Of a stretch of DNA of 64,000 nt, positions 49,801 to 61,800 are shown piece by piece. The notes below the pieces were generated by a model. That model was not told the DNA's origin and searched no databases. It saw only the letters and a list, made by a program, of their open reading frames with translations. Position 1 is the stretch's first letter, and every line of letters starts with the position of its first letter. A program made the translations under genes and the position numbers. Source of the DNA: Acanthaster planci (Eukaryota; Echinodermata; Asteroidea; Valvatida; Acanthasteridae); the NCBI RefSeq assembly GCF_001949145.1, contig NW_019091416.1:2089987-2153986 (forward strand). The letters run 5' to 3'.

Positions 49801-52800
49801 ACTTGAAAAATGTGCATAGATGGAAATGTGTGGAACTTCAGGGAGACCTCTGAGATTGGGCAAGGTGCCCTAGTTTGGATAGTACCCTGGACCTATTCCA
49901 GTGGTTGCAGATCCAAATTCTGATTCTCCGTGTTATTAATAGCCTTAACAGTCCCAAATCCTCATTTTTCAATATTATTTTACATAAATCCTTGGGGGTT
50001 AGAGTTAAGCAAAGAAAAAAGAGTAGACTGAATAGAAACCAAGCTTAGAAGAAAGAGGTAGTTGTTTTATGATGTATAGCATTAACGTCTACTATAGATT
50101 TGAACTTCTTCAAAGTTTGTCATTAAAACCTCTTTGTATTATGGTGTAAGACTTTGTTACAATTATCCACGAAAACGTTCAATTTGAAACTTGCAAACTA
50201 ACAAGTGCTGCCCAATATTTTCAACAATCCAAATAAGCCTCGCATCTCTGTGTCCCTAGATTTCCAGCAGCAGCTAGCCGGGTTCCTTTTGACTCAATCC
50301 AGATGCACAGTCCCACACCAATGAAAGGAGGCCAGGAGCCAGGCAAGATGAGCCCAGAGCGGGTGGCTCCCAAAACTATCCATGTAAGTGTCCAATTCCC
50401 AGCGATCCACCCGTCAAAAGTATGGTCATGATTTAAGAAACCAAAGAAAGTGATCTGCACTCTTTTTTGTCTTGTAGGCTGCTAAAGACGTGAACTCCAA
50501 GTTTTCGGATATCAACAAGTTGACGAATCCGAAGAGGGTAAGCTCAGGTTTTTTACCCTTTTTTGGGGGGAGAAGTTTTTACTGCATTTAGTCTAACATA
50601 CAGATGAGCTTTCATGATGATGTAGGCTATAGCCTGTTAGGGTCAACTAACAAAGACAGGTGGCCTTTTCTTTTTGTAAAATATGAAAAGAACGTTCACC
50701 TGTCACTCAGGTCTTAATGTAAGTTCTAAGCAAGGGCAATGACCTGTCACTCAGGTCTTAATGTAAGTTCTAAGCAAGGGCAATGACCTGTCACTCAGGT
50801 CTTAATGTAAGTTCTAAGCAAGGGCAATGAATTTAGTAAGACTTGTCTCCAGTAATCCCCAGCTTTCCATGTTTTCTAATCAGAATAACTGCGGTTTCTC
50901 ATTTCTTAATTGCCATGATCCAGCAACATCTAGAATATTTTCTACACAGAAGTTGTTAGTGTTTTTTCTGGAGTTCATGGAATAAGGAGATATCCCAATT
51001 TTTCTCTCTAAACTCCAACAGCATGGTAAGAAGCGGGCAAAGCTGCCTACCAAGGAGCTACCCCCGGTTGGCTTGGATCATGATGTGTCAGTCCTGCAGG
51101 GAGCCTTGGGGGAGGTCCATGTCTTTGCCCATGATGACGATGATGTCACTGTCCATCGTCATGACAGCCGGTCAGGAATGGTAAGCAGTGGAAGGAAATC
51201 CTGACGTCACTGTCATACATCATGAAGGTTAAAGTGTGGGAGTTGTGGGTGTCTGAGAAGGGGCTGTTCGTAGTTCTTAGAATTGCTACTGTTGTGTAAA
51301 GGGTCATTTTTGAAGCATAAAATCCCTTGGTGCTACATGTACCTACAAATACCTACAATAATAAAGAATCGACTTTTTTGAAAAACAGATTTTTTATTAA
51401 TTTCTACAAGTTGAGGGAAATTACTTCATTGTAAGATCATATTGCATTGATTGTGTGTAATCATTCCAGACAATGTCAACTAAAGTCGGTACTGGAAGGA
51501 CCTCTGCAGCATTGCCTTCCAGCCAGGAACCAAAATATAAGGTGAGACGGGCACCGAATATCAGCAGTATCGAACAACCAGGTACATGCCAGCAAAAGAA
51601 TGATACACTGGTAGGGTTCAAGAGTTACCTCGTTTGGCTTTGCTGTTTCTCTCCAGAGTTTGCAGCCGGATCCCATCCTGTCCCTGCGTAAGATTGTCGG
51701 CTTTGGAGGATGCACAACAAAGGAGGTCAGACTGCTTGTTTTTCTTCCACCTTGCTTGGTGTATTCCGCTCTCGCGGCCATGCTCCCAAGACGCAGATCT
51801 ATTGGTACTCTGAATGCGGTAGAATTGACTCTCAAAAGAGGGCCAGATTTTGGATGCTAGAAACGCCTCACTCCCAGACATGGAGTTATTTATTTCCGAA
51901 TTCCTCGCAGTGCCTGTTCAATAATGTTTATTGCCAGCGGACCCAAGCAAAGAGAAATAAAAGAGGGCACATCAAAATTGAATATGTGTAGTTGCAATGA
52001 AGACTAATCATAAATTGTAGGCGTTACTGTCATGGATAGGTTTTCAGTTTTTGTAAAACCTGTAATTTTGTAATCATTATTTACTATGTAAGACGTAGTT
52101 AACAAAACAAGAATTTGGAAAAAATAATCGGTGAAGATTGAAATGACTCAGTCCTTATATTGATTTTTTTTTTGTGTTTTACTAGGCCTTATGGACAGCC
52201 AACGGCACCCATATTGTCTACCCCTGCCACGCAGTCATCGTCTCCATGGACGTCAAGTCTGGCCACCAGCGCTTCTTCATCGGACACACCGACAAGGTGT
52301 CCAGCCTGACCTTTGACCGGAGCACGACCCTGCTGGCCTCGGCCCAGACCGGCCAGCAGTCGGTGGTCCGAGTCTGGAGGTACCAGAAGGGGGAGTGTCT
52401 GGCCATGTTCAGGACACACGTGCAGTCTGTCTACTGTCTGAGGTGAGAACGAATGTACTTTCCAATCATTTCAAGTTGATCCAATCACATGCAATGCTGG
52501 ACTGGCTTCATACAGCAGGGGTGTATTTTGCCAGTCAGAACCAAGCATTACGCAAGAATTTTTTTTGGTGCTCAGATTTTTTTTATAGAAAAATTTTAGA
52601 GGACGGACAAAAAACAGCAAAAAGTGTTTCCTATGGTCTCAAGAAAAACAAATAAGGGTCGTCAAGTCGGAGGGCGGAATACAAAAAAGTCTTTTCCCAA
52701 AAAAAAAAGATATTAATAAATCCTTATTCCACAAGTGATGGCTGCCGAAGACCTAAGCTCACAAATATGAATAGCAGAGAAGAAAAACCTTTTTTTTACA

Positions 52801-55800
52801 GGGGATCCAAGACTTCTCAAAATATAAAAGAAAAAAGTATTTTTTTTCCCGGTAGGTCGACGAATCCGAGCACCAACTTAAAAAAACCTCTCGCCTTTGT
52901 TTGGTTGATTCTCTCTGGTTGATTGCTTTCAGGATTTTAGCGCTTCATCATCGCCGGTAATTCATTCCCAATTAAAAACATCACCACAAAAAATCTCTGA
53001 GGAGTCACAAGCGAACCAGTTTTGGGTTGTGAGAAATTTGCTAAAGTACAAGAAATATTTGCACACCAGAATAGGCTTAACGGCCAGAATCAATATCCTA
53101 TAATGTGCCCTACTTTTTTATTTATTTCTTTATGCATTGGGCAAAGAGCAAACAGAATGCATTATATATTATTGTGTAGTTTTGGATTTCATTGTGCAAG
53201 TGGTACCCTGGTAGTAGGTATTGTTTGAAAGCAGTCCGCCTTGAGTAGAAGCACCCCCTCATTGGTTGAAAAGAGCCATGTTGGTTGGAAGTCTTCATTT
53301 TGTTGGTAGCAAGGGGACTGTAACGCTTGCATTTCTTAGTCATCTGTGAACCAGCAAAGTTCAGTTCTAACCAAAGGAAGATCCTTTGCTAAGAAAATTG
53401 CGCCCTCTGTTGGTCCAGCTCCGGGCTCATAAAAAGTGTCCTGGAGTAAATGCATTTCTTTATTGCAGAATTTGTAACTCTGTTGATTCAAATGTTCTCA
53501 TATGTTAACCACTTGATGCCAGGGTTTCCGGAACCAAACTCCTTGGGTTTATACACATAGCCAGGCTGCCCAAAATTGGACACAAGAGCTGGGCCTTGTA
53601 ACAAAGGACTGAGGTGCCGGGAATTGCCAACATTTTTTTAGTTGTCAATAGCAGAGGCAATCGGTCATTGATTTTAATGATCATATCACTGTTTGTGGCA
53701 TTCAGCGAAAGCAGATTGCCACTGGGGACAAAAGTGCTCCAGCGGTCCAGGGGTGAGTGATACAATACCGCTGCACGCTAATCTGGTTCGCATTTGAAAA
53801 GACGCCAGCAGTGTACTGCACAATTTGGGCTCTCTTTATAAGGCGGCAGGCCTGGCTGAAATACTCGGGTGTCAGTAGATGTTGTCTGTCAGATTAGAGT
53901 AGCCACCAAACAGTCATTCGTGTGGGTGTAAATGTCCAGTAAATGAGGTTATAAATTTTTGAAGAATTTTGAAAACGGAAAATCCTGAAAGTGTCAGTAG
54001 ATGTTGTCTGTCAGATTAGAGTAGCCACCAAACAGTCATTCGTGTGGGTGTAAATGTCCAGTAAATGAGGTTATAAATTTTTGAAGAATTTTGAAAATGG
54101 AAAATCCTGAAAATTTCCCAGGCATACGCCATGCAATTTCAAAGTAAACGCGGCAGCATATGGTCAATATTTCTTCTTTAATATCTCAAGTTCTGGAGGC
54201 TCTGTCAAAAATAGTTCCATTGACTGTTTCAGATAATTTCATTTGTTTGAAAGAGTATAACCTTTAAAAATGCTGTCTTGAACATAAACACTAATTCTGA
54301 TTTTTTCAAATCATTTGCCCAGTTTCTCCCAGAAAGGATCCGTGCTCTGTGGTGTGGGAAAAGACGGCCATGGAAAGAATGTAAGTTCAACTAGAAATGG
54401 TCACAAAGCAAAAAACTCTCTTTTACCATTCTTGTGTCCTTTCTAAGTTTTTTCCTCTGGGCATTCATGACAGAATTCTTCTGTGGATGCCCACTTTGTT
54501 AGCTCAGAACTATAAAGATCAATTTCTAGCGATGGATCTCAAGAACTGTATGCAGTTTCATCGGTAGCAAGTCCAAAAACATTAGGGGTGTCTTCAATAT
54601 CTGAATGCGTCCGTTCGGAACATTCTTTCCCAGAGCAGAACCGCTGTCTGCTGTTCTACTGAACCACCGTTCCACACATCTTCTCTCCCTACCTGGTTGC
54701 ATGGATTTCCTTCACACATAGGTCTATTCAAGAAGTAATTTGCCTTTCCATATTTTTTCCTCGACTGAAATAAACTGTACTTGAGTGCTGAGGTGTATAC
54801 ACAGACCAGTGATGTTATAATTAAACTCTGGGGAGTTTCTAAGACTAGTTGCAGCATTGGGTTGGAAAATGTTCTCCAATTTCTTATAGTATTCCATCGA
54901 TGTGGCCTTTTCTCCCCTTCAGATGGTGGTTGCTTGGGACACTTCGAGGGTCGGCAAGGGAGGTGACATCTCCATTCTAGCCAAGGCGCACACTGACGTC
55001 GACATTGTTCAAATGAAAGTGGCACCGTTTGATGAAACAAAGTCAGTTGCCACAGACTTATTCATATCTTAAGTGTGTTCCTCCACACAAATGTAACCTC
55101 TTCAAATGAGATTGCATGTCTTGAAAATGGAGTGAAGCTGTTTTTTTGGTTTTGTTTTGCTTTTTTCATTTCTGTAATGACCTGTTGCTTTTACTCAATT
55201 TCATTTGGATATAAAACCAAACATGTCGCTAACATCTGTTTATTTATTTAGATTTAATCGATAAAAAGGAAAGTTGTATTGATTGTGGTTTCTTCTTGTG
55301 ATGAAGAGAAGAGTTCAAGGAATCGATCTCATTTTTGTACTTGGTCCCCTCCACAGAATGGTGTCATGTGGGGGAGACAACGTCCGTGTCTGGCGAGTGA
55401 GAAATAACTCCTTGCGATCAGCTCCTGTCAACCTAGGTGACTTCCACGTGGCTGAGTTCACTGATATCTGCTTTGAAGCCAGCCAGCCGGGCTTGGAACC
55501 TGCTGACAAGTTTGTGTAAGTTACAAAGTGTGAGATTTGGACTCGATGTCAGCTGCAATTGTTGTGATTTTTCGGGGGTGTCTTTTTTTTCACTCTGTTT
55601 AGTTTGGCGTTGCGTTAACCACCCATCCAACATAAAGTAGAGTCTTAGGTAATGTTACTTACATTAGAGTTGCCGAATTTAAAGCATGCTTCCTTTGTGG
55701 TTGGGTATCCATCTCGAGCAGGAGCACCCCCTCATCTGTTGAAAAGAGCGTTGGGTCTGGAGTGTTCATTTTGTTGGTGGCGATGCGACCATGAAGCATG

Positions 55801-58800
55801 CATTCCTTAGTCATTCGTGAACCAGTGAAGTTAAGTTCTGACCAAAGGAGCCTTCGTTGCTAAGAAAATAGCGCCCTCTCTTGGCTAATATGCTTGGAAC
55901 ACAACTTCTTGTCACTGGGCACAACTTACATCCAAAATATGGCTTTCCACAAGGAACAGGAAATTTCAAGATTTTGCCATTTGTACCAATTTTTTCCTGT
56001 CTTCTGTCTTTCTGTTATAGATATGCCTGTACACGTTCTGGCCACATCTTTGAGATTGACTATAACCGTGTGTCTGTGGTACACATCCGACGATTGCTGC
56101 CGACAGGAAAGGAAGTCAGAGAGAAGCAGACAGTGCAATCAGGTTGGCACTTCACATCCGTAAATGGCATTAAAACGTATTTCATTCACCTCCACTCCTA
56201 ATAGAAGGGTTCCCGTGGCCTGGAAAAGTCATGGAAATTTGTTTTCATTTTTTCAGACCTTAAAAAGCCATGAAATTTTGTAAAAATGACATTAGTCATG
56301 GAAAAGTCATAGAATGTTGTAAAATAACTGAAGTCATGGAAAAGTCATGGAATGTTGTAAAAATAACTAAAGTCATGGAAAAGTCATGGAATTTTTCAAA
56401 CAGTGTGTGGTTTCTATTATCAGAAATAAGTGCACTTCTTATTTCGTGTTGTTATTATATTGCTTTTGTTAACCCATATAGGCGCTGGTATTGCCATCAA
56501 TGCCATGTGCGTCAATGAATCCTTCTGCGTGACTGGCTCAGATGACGGATTCCTTCGCCTTTGGCCGCTGGATTTCAAGAATGTCTTTTTAGAAGCCGGT
56601 AAGAGCTGTCACCTTACAGTTATCCATGTTCTGTCAGAATAAATAAAAACGTGAGAAAAGCTGTAGCAAGTTGCTTACTGGCTAAAGTTACATGAAGTCT
56701 TCAAAGCGCTTTAATTGATAGTTAGGGTCTGTTTGGCTTTTGGGTGGAAGTTTTTGAAGGGAACTCTTTCTTAAGTTTTAAGGCAAAGTCAATTTAGGTA
56801 GTCGTACTGTATTCATGGCCTCCACTGCTAGTTTGAAGTTTCTGTGAAGCATGAAGTAGAATTTATGTAAGGGTTTAAACTTGGGGATCTTTTGTGCAGA
56901 GCATGAGGGCCCCGTGACGGCCGTGGGTATCACGGCAGACGGCCTGCGCATCCTGGCCGGCACGGCGACAGGCAACCTGGGCATGCTGGACATCGCCACC
57001 AGGAACTACACCACACTGATGCGGTCCCACACCGGCACCGTCCTCTCAGCAACCCTTGACCCAGCCAGGCGACAGCTGGCCACGGTGTCCGCCGACCACA
57101 CCATCCGGATATGGAATATGGATACCTTGCAGCAGGTGAGTATTGGTTGCTGACACAGAGAGGCTGCATCTAAATTTCTTGGCTACAACTGACGATTACA
57201 CATACCCCAATAGAAACACTGATTACCAGCTGTAGCCACTTCTCACTGATATGTGTTAATCCTAGCCATAGCCAGTAGATTCGGACGTGGCATTATCTGT
57301 GGCGAGGGCACTGAAGCAGATTTCCTCGATTGAGCTGTCTTGAAACCTGTTTCCAGTTAATGATCATTTTAGTTAGAGATGTTCGTTGCACTGAGAGCCT
57401 CTTGTGCACAGAGCTTGATTTTGATGCAGTGAGACGATTGCCATTATAATAAAACTCACGAAGCTGTTTATTCAGTTTCTGTTGGAGCTGCACATCTACA
57501 TGAACTATCTTTTTTCTTCATTAAATTTCGCATTTTGAAACCCCCGCTTTCTTGCCAACCTCGCCATTTTCATCTTTCAAGAAAGAAAAATTTAGAGCAT
57601 TTGTTATTTCTGTGATGAGTGGCCCTTAACCTTTGCTTCGTTGATTTTTGACCCCTTCAGACCTACGACTTCAGCTCCCCCCAGGAATGCCCCTGTGTGG
57701 TCACCTTTCACCCCTCCCTCCAGTGCTTTGCTTGTGGCTTTGACAACGGCTGTGTCCGTGTCTTCAGCATCGCCAACACCAGCCTGGTGGCCGAGATGCG
57801 GTAGGCAGAGGGGATGCTTGAAATTTGAAGATATTTTAAAATTGCACTTTCTTCTGATGCTAATGAGCCCCAAACTGGACCGAGAGAGAGCAAAGATTTC
57901 CTTGCAACAGAGGCTCCTTGGTTGGAACTGCACTTTGCTGGTTCACAAACGATTGAAATGCATGCATTACGGTCGCATGGCTACCAACAAAATGAACATT
58001 TGCAACCAACATGGCTCTTTTCAACCGATGAGGGAGTGCTTCTGCTCAAGGGGGAAAGCAAAACTCAGAGAGTTCTATTGAAACTAACCTGTTGAAGTTT
58101 TGGCATGAGTGTAACCATGCACAAATGCTTTATTCAAACTTTGTGCACATTTACTTATTGTTGGGTCAAGCAATCATTGTTTACACCAAATTCAAATATA
58201 TATGCAAGTCTATGTGAGTTTTTAAGTTACTTCTGTGGGACACATGAGCTTGGTGGAGATCTTGCCGCTAGCTTGACTTTGCCTGTTTTGCATTTCCATG
58301 CAGCATCTGACTCGAAACCACAGTTGTACTGAAACGTTTTTTGGACTTGACAGTATTCATCAGTTAAAGAATGGTCTTAAGTCTCCCTTTGTTAGATCTG
58401 GTCACATTTTGTCATCAATACTTCACCAACAGACAGCACCGGGGCAAGATCACAGGCCTGGTCTACACACCCAACAGCCACTACCTCCTGAGTGCTGCTT
58501 CCCTGGGCTCCCTGGCCCTCTATGATGCCTCTCAGGAGGCCTACCCGTTGATGCGGTTGCTAGGTAACATGGTCGCCCGGGGGGAGAGGTACGGGCCTAG
58601 TGCTCTGGCCGTGAATGAGGACGGGAAGCATGTTGCATTTGTTGGGCCATCCGAATTCACGGTGATGGTTGTGGATGCGCGGTCCTTGGATGAGGCAAGT
58701 GTACTTCTCTGTTATTTGTAGTGAACAAACTATGCGCTCTTGTTTTAGTTACTTCAGTTTAATAATCTCATCGTTGCATCTGTAGATACCTTGAAGTGAT

Positions 58801-61800
58801 TCTGTTAAAAGTTGTACCCTTTGAGGAGATATTGCAGGCACTCTATACCAGTGACAGTACTGCGTCGGGCATGCTACGATTGAAATTGTATGGCAACAAG
58901 CTCAGGTTGTGACATCTTAGCTGAAGGAGTATTCCTAACAACCTGGTTGAATAACACCCGCAACATGGCCAACTAGAAGCATGAAGGAAATGAAAAATAT
59001 CTCTCCTGTGACAAATACTTGTATACGTTTTTAGTGTTCTGTTATCAATGCTTTCAAAACTTGGGAATTAGAAATGAAATTGCAGTGAGTAGCATGGAGG
59101 CCTCCCAAGTCATGCAAAATTGCTGACGTTTTCTCCTCAAGAAAATCAACTTGTGTATGGTTACAGAATTACGGCACAAGTATATCGTGCAGAATCTATA
59201 AACTCCTTTGCATGGTCTGACTCAAAGTTACATTGATATTGCACATGATCTCATGGTTGAGGGTTGGGTTTATAAGTGATGACTGTTCATCTTTTACTTT
59301 GTTGTTACAGGTGATGCGTATTGATATCACATCCATTGTATCGGCAGACACTGAGTCTCCCATGATAGACACCGCAGCAATGGTCCGCTATGCTCCACAC
59401 AGAGCCAAGCAGCTCCTGGTGGCCACCACCAACTCCCACCTGCTCAGGCTGGATTCACGGACAGGAAGGCTCATCAACAAGGTTGGCTGACTTTCAGAAC
59501 TATCAAGGGGTTTTTAGTGCTCCGTAATGCCAGATTTGCATTTGGGCTCAATTTTATCCCAAGTGTGAACCAGTCCGTTAGAGTGTTTAATTGACTGCTG
59601 GTTGGAAGAACAGTTCTTACGAAAAATCAGTGTGGTGGTACTGGTACTCATACTCGTCCTTGTACTTGAGTGCTTTTTCCTGTACTTGTACTCATACTCA
59701 AGGAAATGTACTCATACTCAAGGAAATGTACTCATACTCAAGGAAATGTACTCATACTCAAGGAAATGTACTCATACTCGAGGAAATTCACTCATACTCA
59801 AGGAAATGCACTCACACTCAAGGAAATGTACTCACACTCAAGGAAATGTACTCATACTGGAGAAAAAAATTCCCTGTACTTGTACTCATACTTATGGAAA
59901 GGTACTCTACTACAACACTGCGAAAAAGTACATAACGTAATCTCCGGTGAGGGCCTACTTTCACCGAAATACCTGATAAATAATTATTAGAATTAAGTGC
60001 TGAGCAGACATCAACAGCTACTGGTTAACTAATGGTTGGTTTGTGACCCACCCTCTGCCTTTACAAAATTTCCAGTTCAAATGAACTCTAGAAGACTGCT
60101 GTGAAATCTCACTATGAACATCTAACAAAAGAAGCTCTTTGCAATAACAATGGATGCTCATTGTTAGTGTACTGTGATTCTTTTGTGAGATGTTTGTCGT
60201 CTCTAATGGGACCCTGGCTTTCTTTTTACAATTTCCAAGTTATTGAGCAGACTAGTCTAACTGTCACCAGCAGTCGATGCATGCAGTCGATATAATAGAG
60301 CCAAGTTATCATTGCTCACAGTTTGGCTGCCGACTCGTTCTTAGGTGGAAACCAAGAACGAGCAATGTACATCACATTACTGCAGTCACAGGGCGGTCAC
60401 TTTTTATGATGCATTCCAATCAACAGGTGTCCAATTTGCACCGGTCGGGTGTGACCGGCATGGAGGTGTGCTCGGACTGTCGCCACCTAGCCACAGCAGG
60501 AGACAAAGTCATCAAGATATGGGACTACCACATGAGGATGGACATCAACTTCCAGGTATATCTGAGGATGAGCATTCATCGTCAGGCTTAAGTTGCACAA
60601 AGTTGATTTTACTGAAATGAGGACATTCATTTTACCTGCAGCATGTAGGTGCGAGAGGAAAGCACCTTGACTTGGGAATTCTGCTGTGTGTGTTCAAATA
60701 ACTCCCTTACTGGTGATGAATAGAGAATCTTGGATGACAGTCAAATACAGCCATCTCTGGCTGAGTTTGAGCGGCTTATTCTTGTATGTTTGCAAACGGC
60801 TCAATTTGTTGTTTGTGGGTTGACCGCCCGAATGCCAGTGACCTACAAACTGGTAGTGGCAAGTAACATTCAACATGGTTGTGTCCATGTACGTGTTTTG
60901 AGGGTTGTTTGGATAACTGAGCTGAATTCTTTACTATTTAAAAAGGAAAATTAATTTCTGTGTTACGATGGAAAATTATTAAAGTTAATTTTGCAAAACT
61001 CCTCATTCTCTGCGGCTTTGTAAGCCATCTTGCTATTTTTCTTGGGCTGTCCAATAACCAATATCTTTTTCTGTGTGTTCCTGTAAAACCGTGACAACAA
61101 GTTGATGTATGATCCTGTTCTGAGAACAGTGTTCTTGGGTCATGTTCCCGCCGTTCGAGCGCGAGACCAAGGAACCCATGTAGAGAACAGGCCGCCCTAA
61201 CTCGACCACTGTGTGCCTGATATCCTCATGAATACATTACATATTTCTTCTTCTTAATGTCTGGAGCTCCATGTCTGGTGTTCCCCGTGAGCAGCCAGTG
61301 TTCTGGCCATGCGCCATAAAGCCATGCTTTCTACTGCTGAGGGAGTAGTCGTTATAGAGTCCATACTGTTATCATTGATGTAATAATTTCCAACAGGTGT
61401 TCATTGGCCACTCGGAGAAGATTCAGCAAGTGGCATTCACCCCTGATGGCCTGGGACTGCTCAGCATAGGGGAGGCTGTCTTCTTGTGGGACTTCTATGG
61501 CACCAGTCGGGATCACCCAGCACTGTGAGCATTGTGGGCTTCTTACATAATGAAGAGCCTGTCTTGTTGTGTCTTATTTGGGCCAAATGTCATGGAACTT
61601 TTGAAGCTTACAGATTTGCTGAGCGTAGAAATTTCCCTCAGCAGAATCAGGTTAACGGCCAAATTTCTACTTGATGGATGTTGATTTTGAATGGCTTTAA
61701 GCTGAATTGTTTTGATTAGCAACTTAAAAGCATTTTCAGTTTAGCAATTTTACTCGTAAATGCAATGGTCCCTGGTCTTACCTTCATTGACCTGATACTT

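Noticed and set aside
50641-50830. CRISPR-like regular repeat
   Set aside because: Units are directly adjacent with no unique spacers and lie in a eukaryotic intron; a minisatellite.
59591-59990. Three overlapping ~110-codon frames with YSYSRKCTHTQ-type repeats
   Set aside because: Artefact of a stop-free 20-bp minisatellite in a WDR90 intron.
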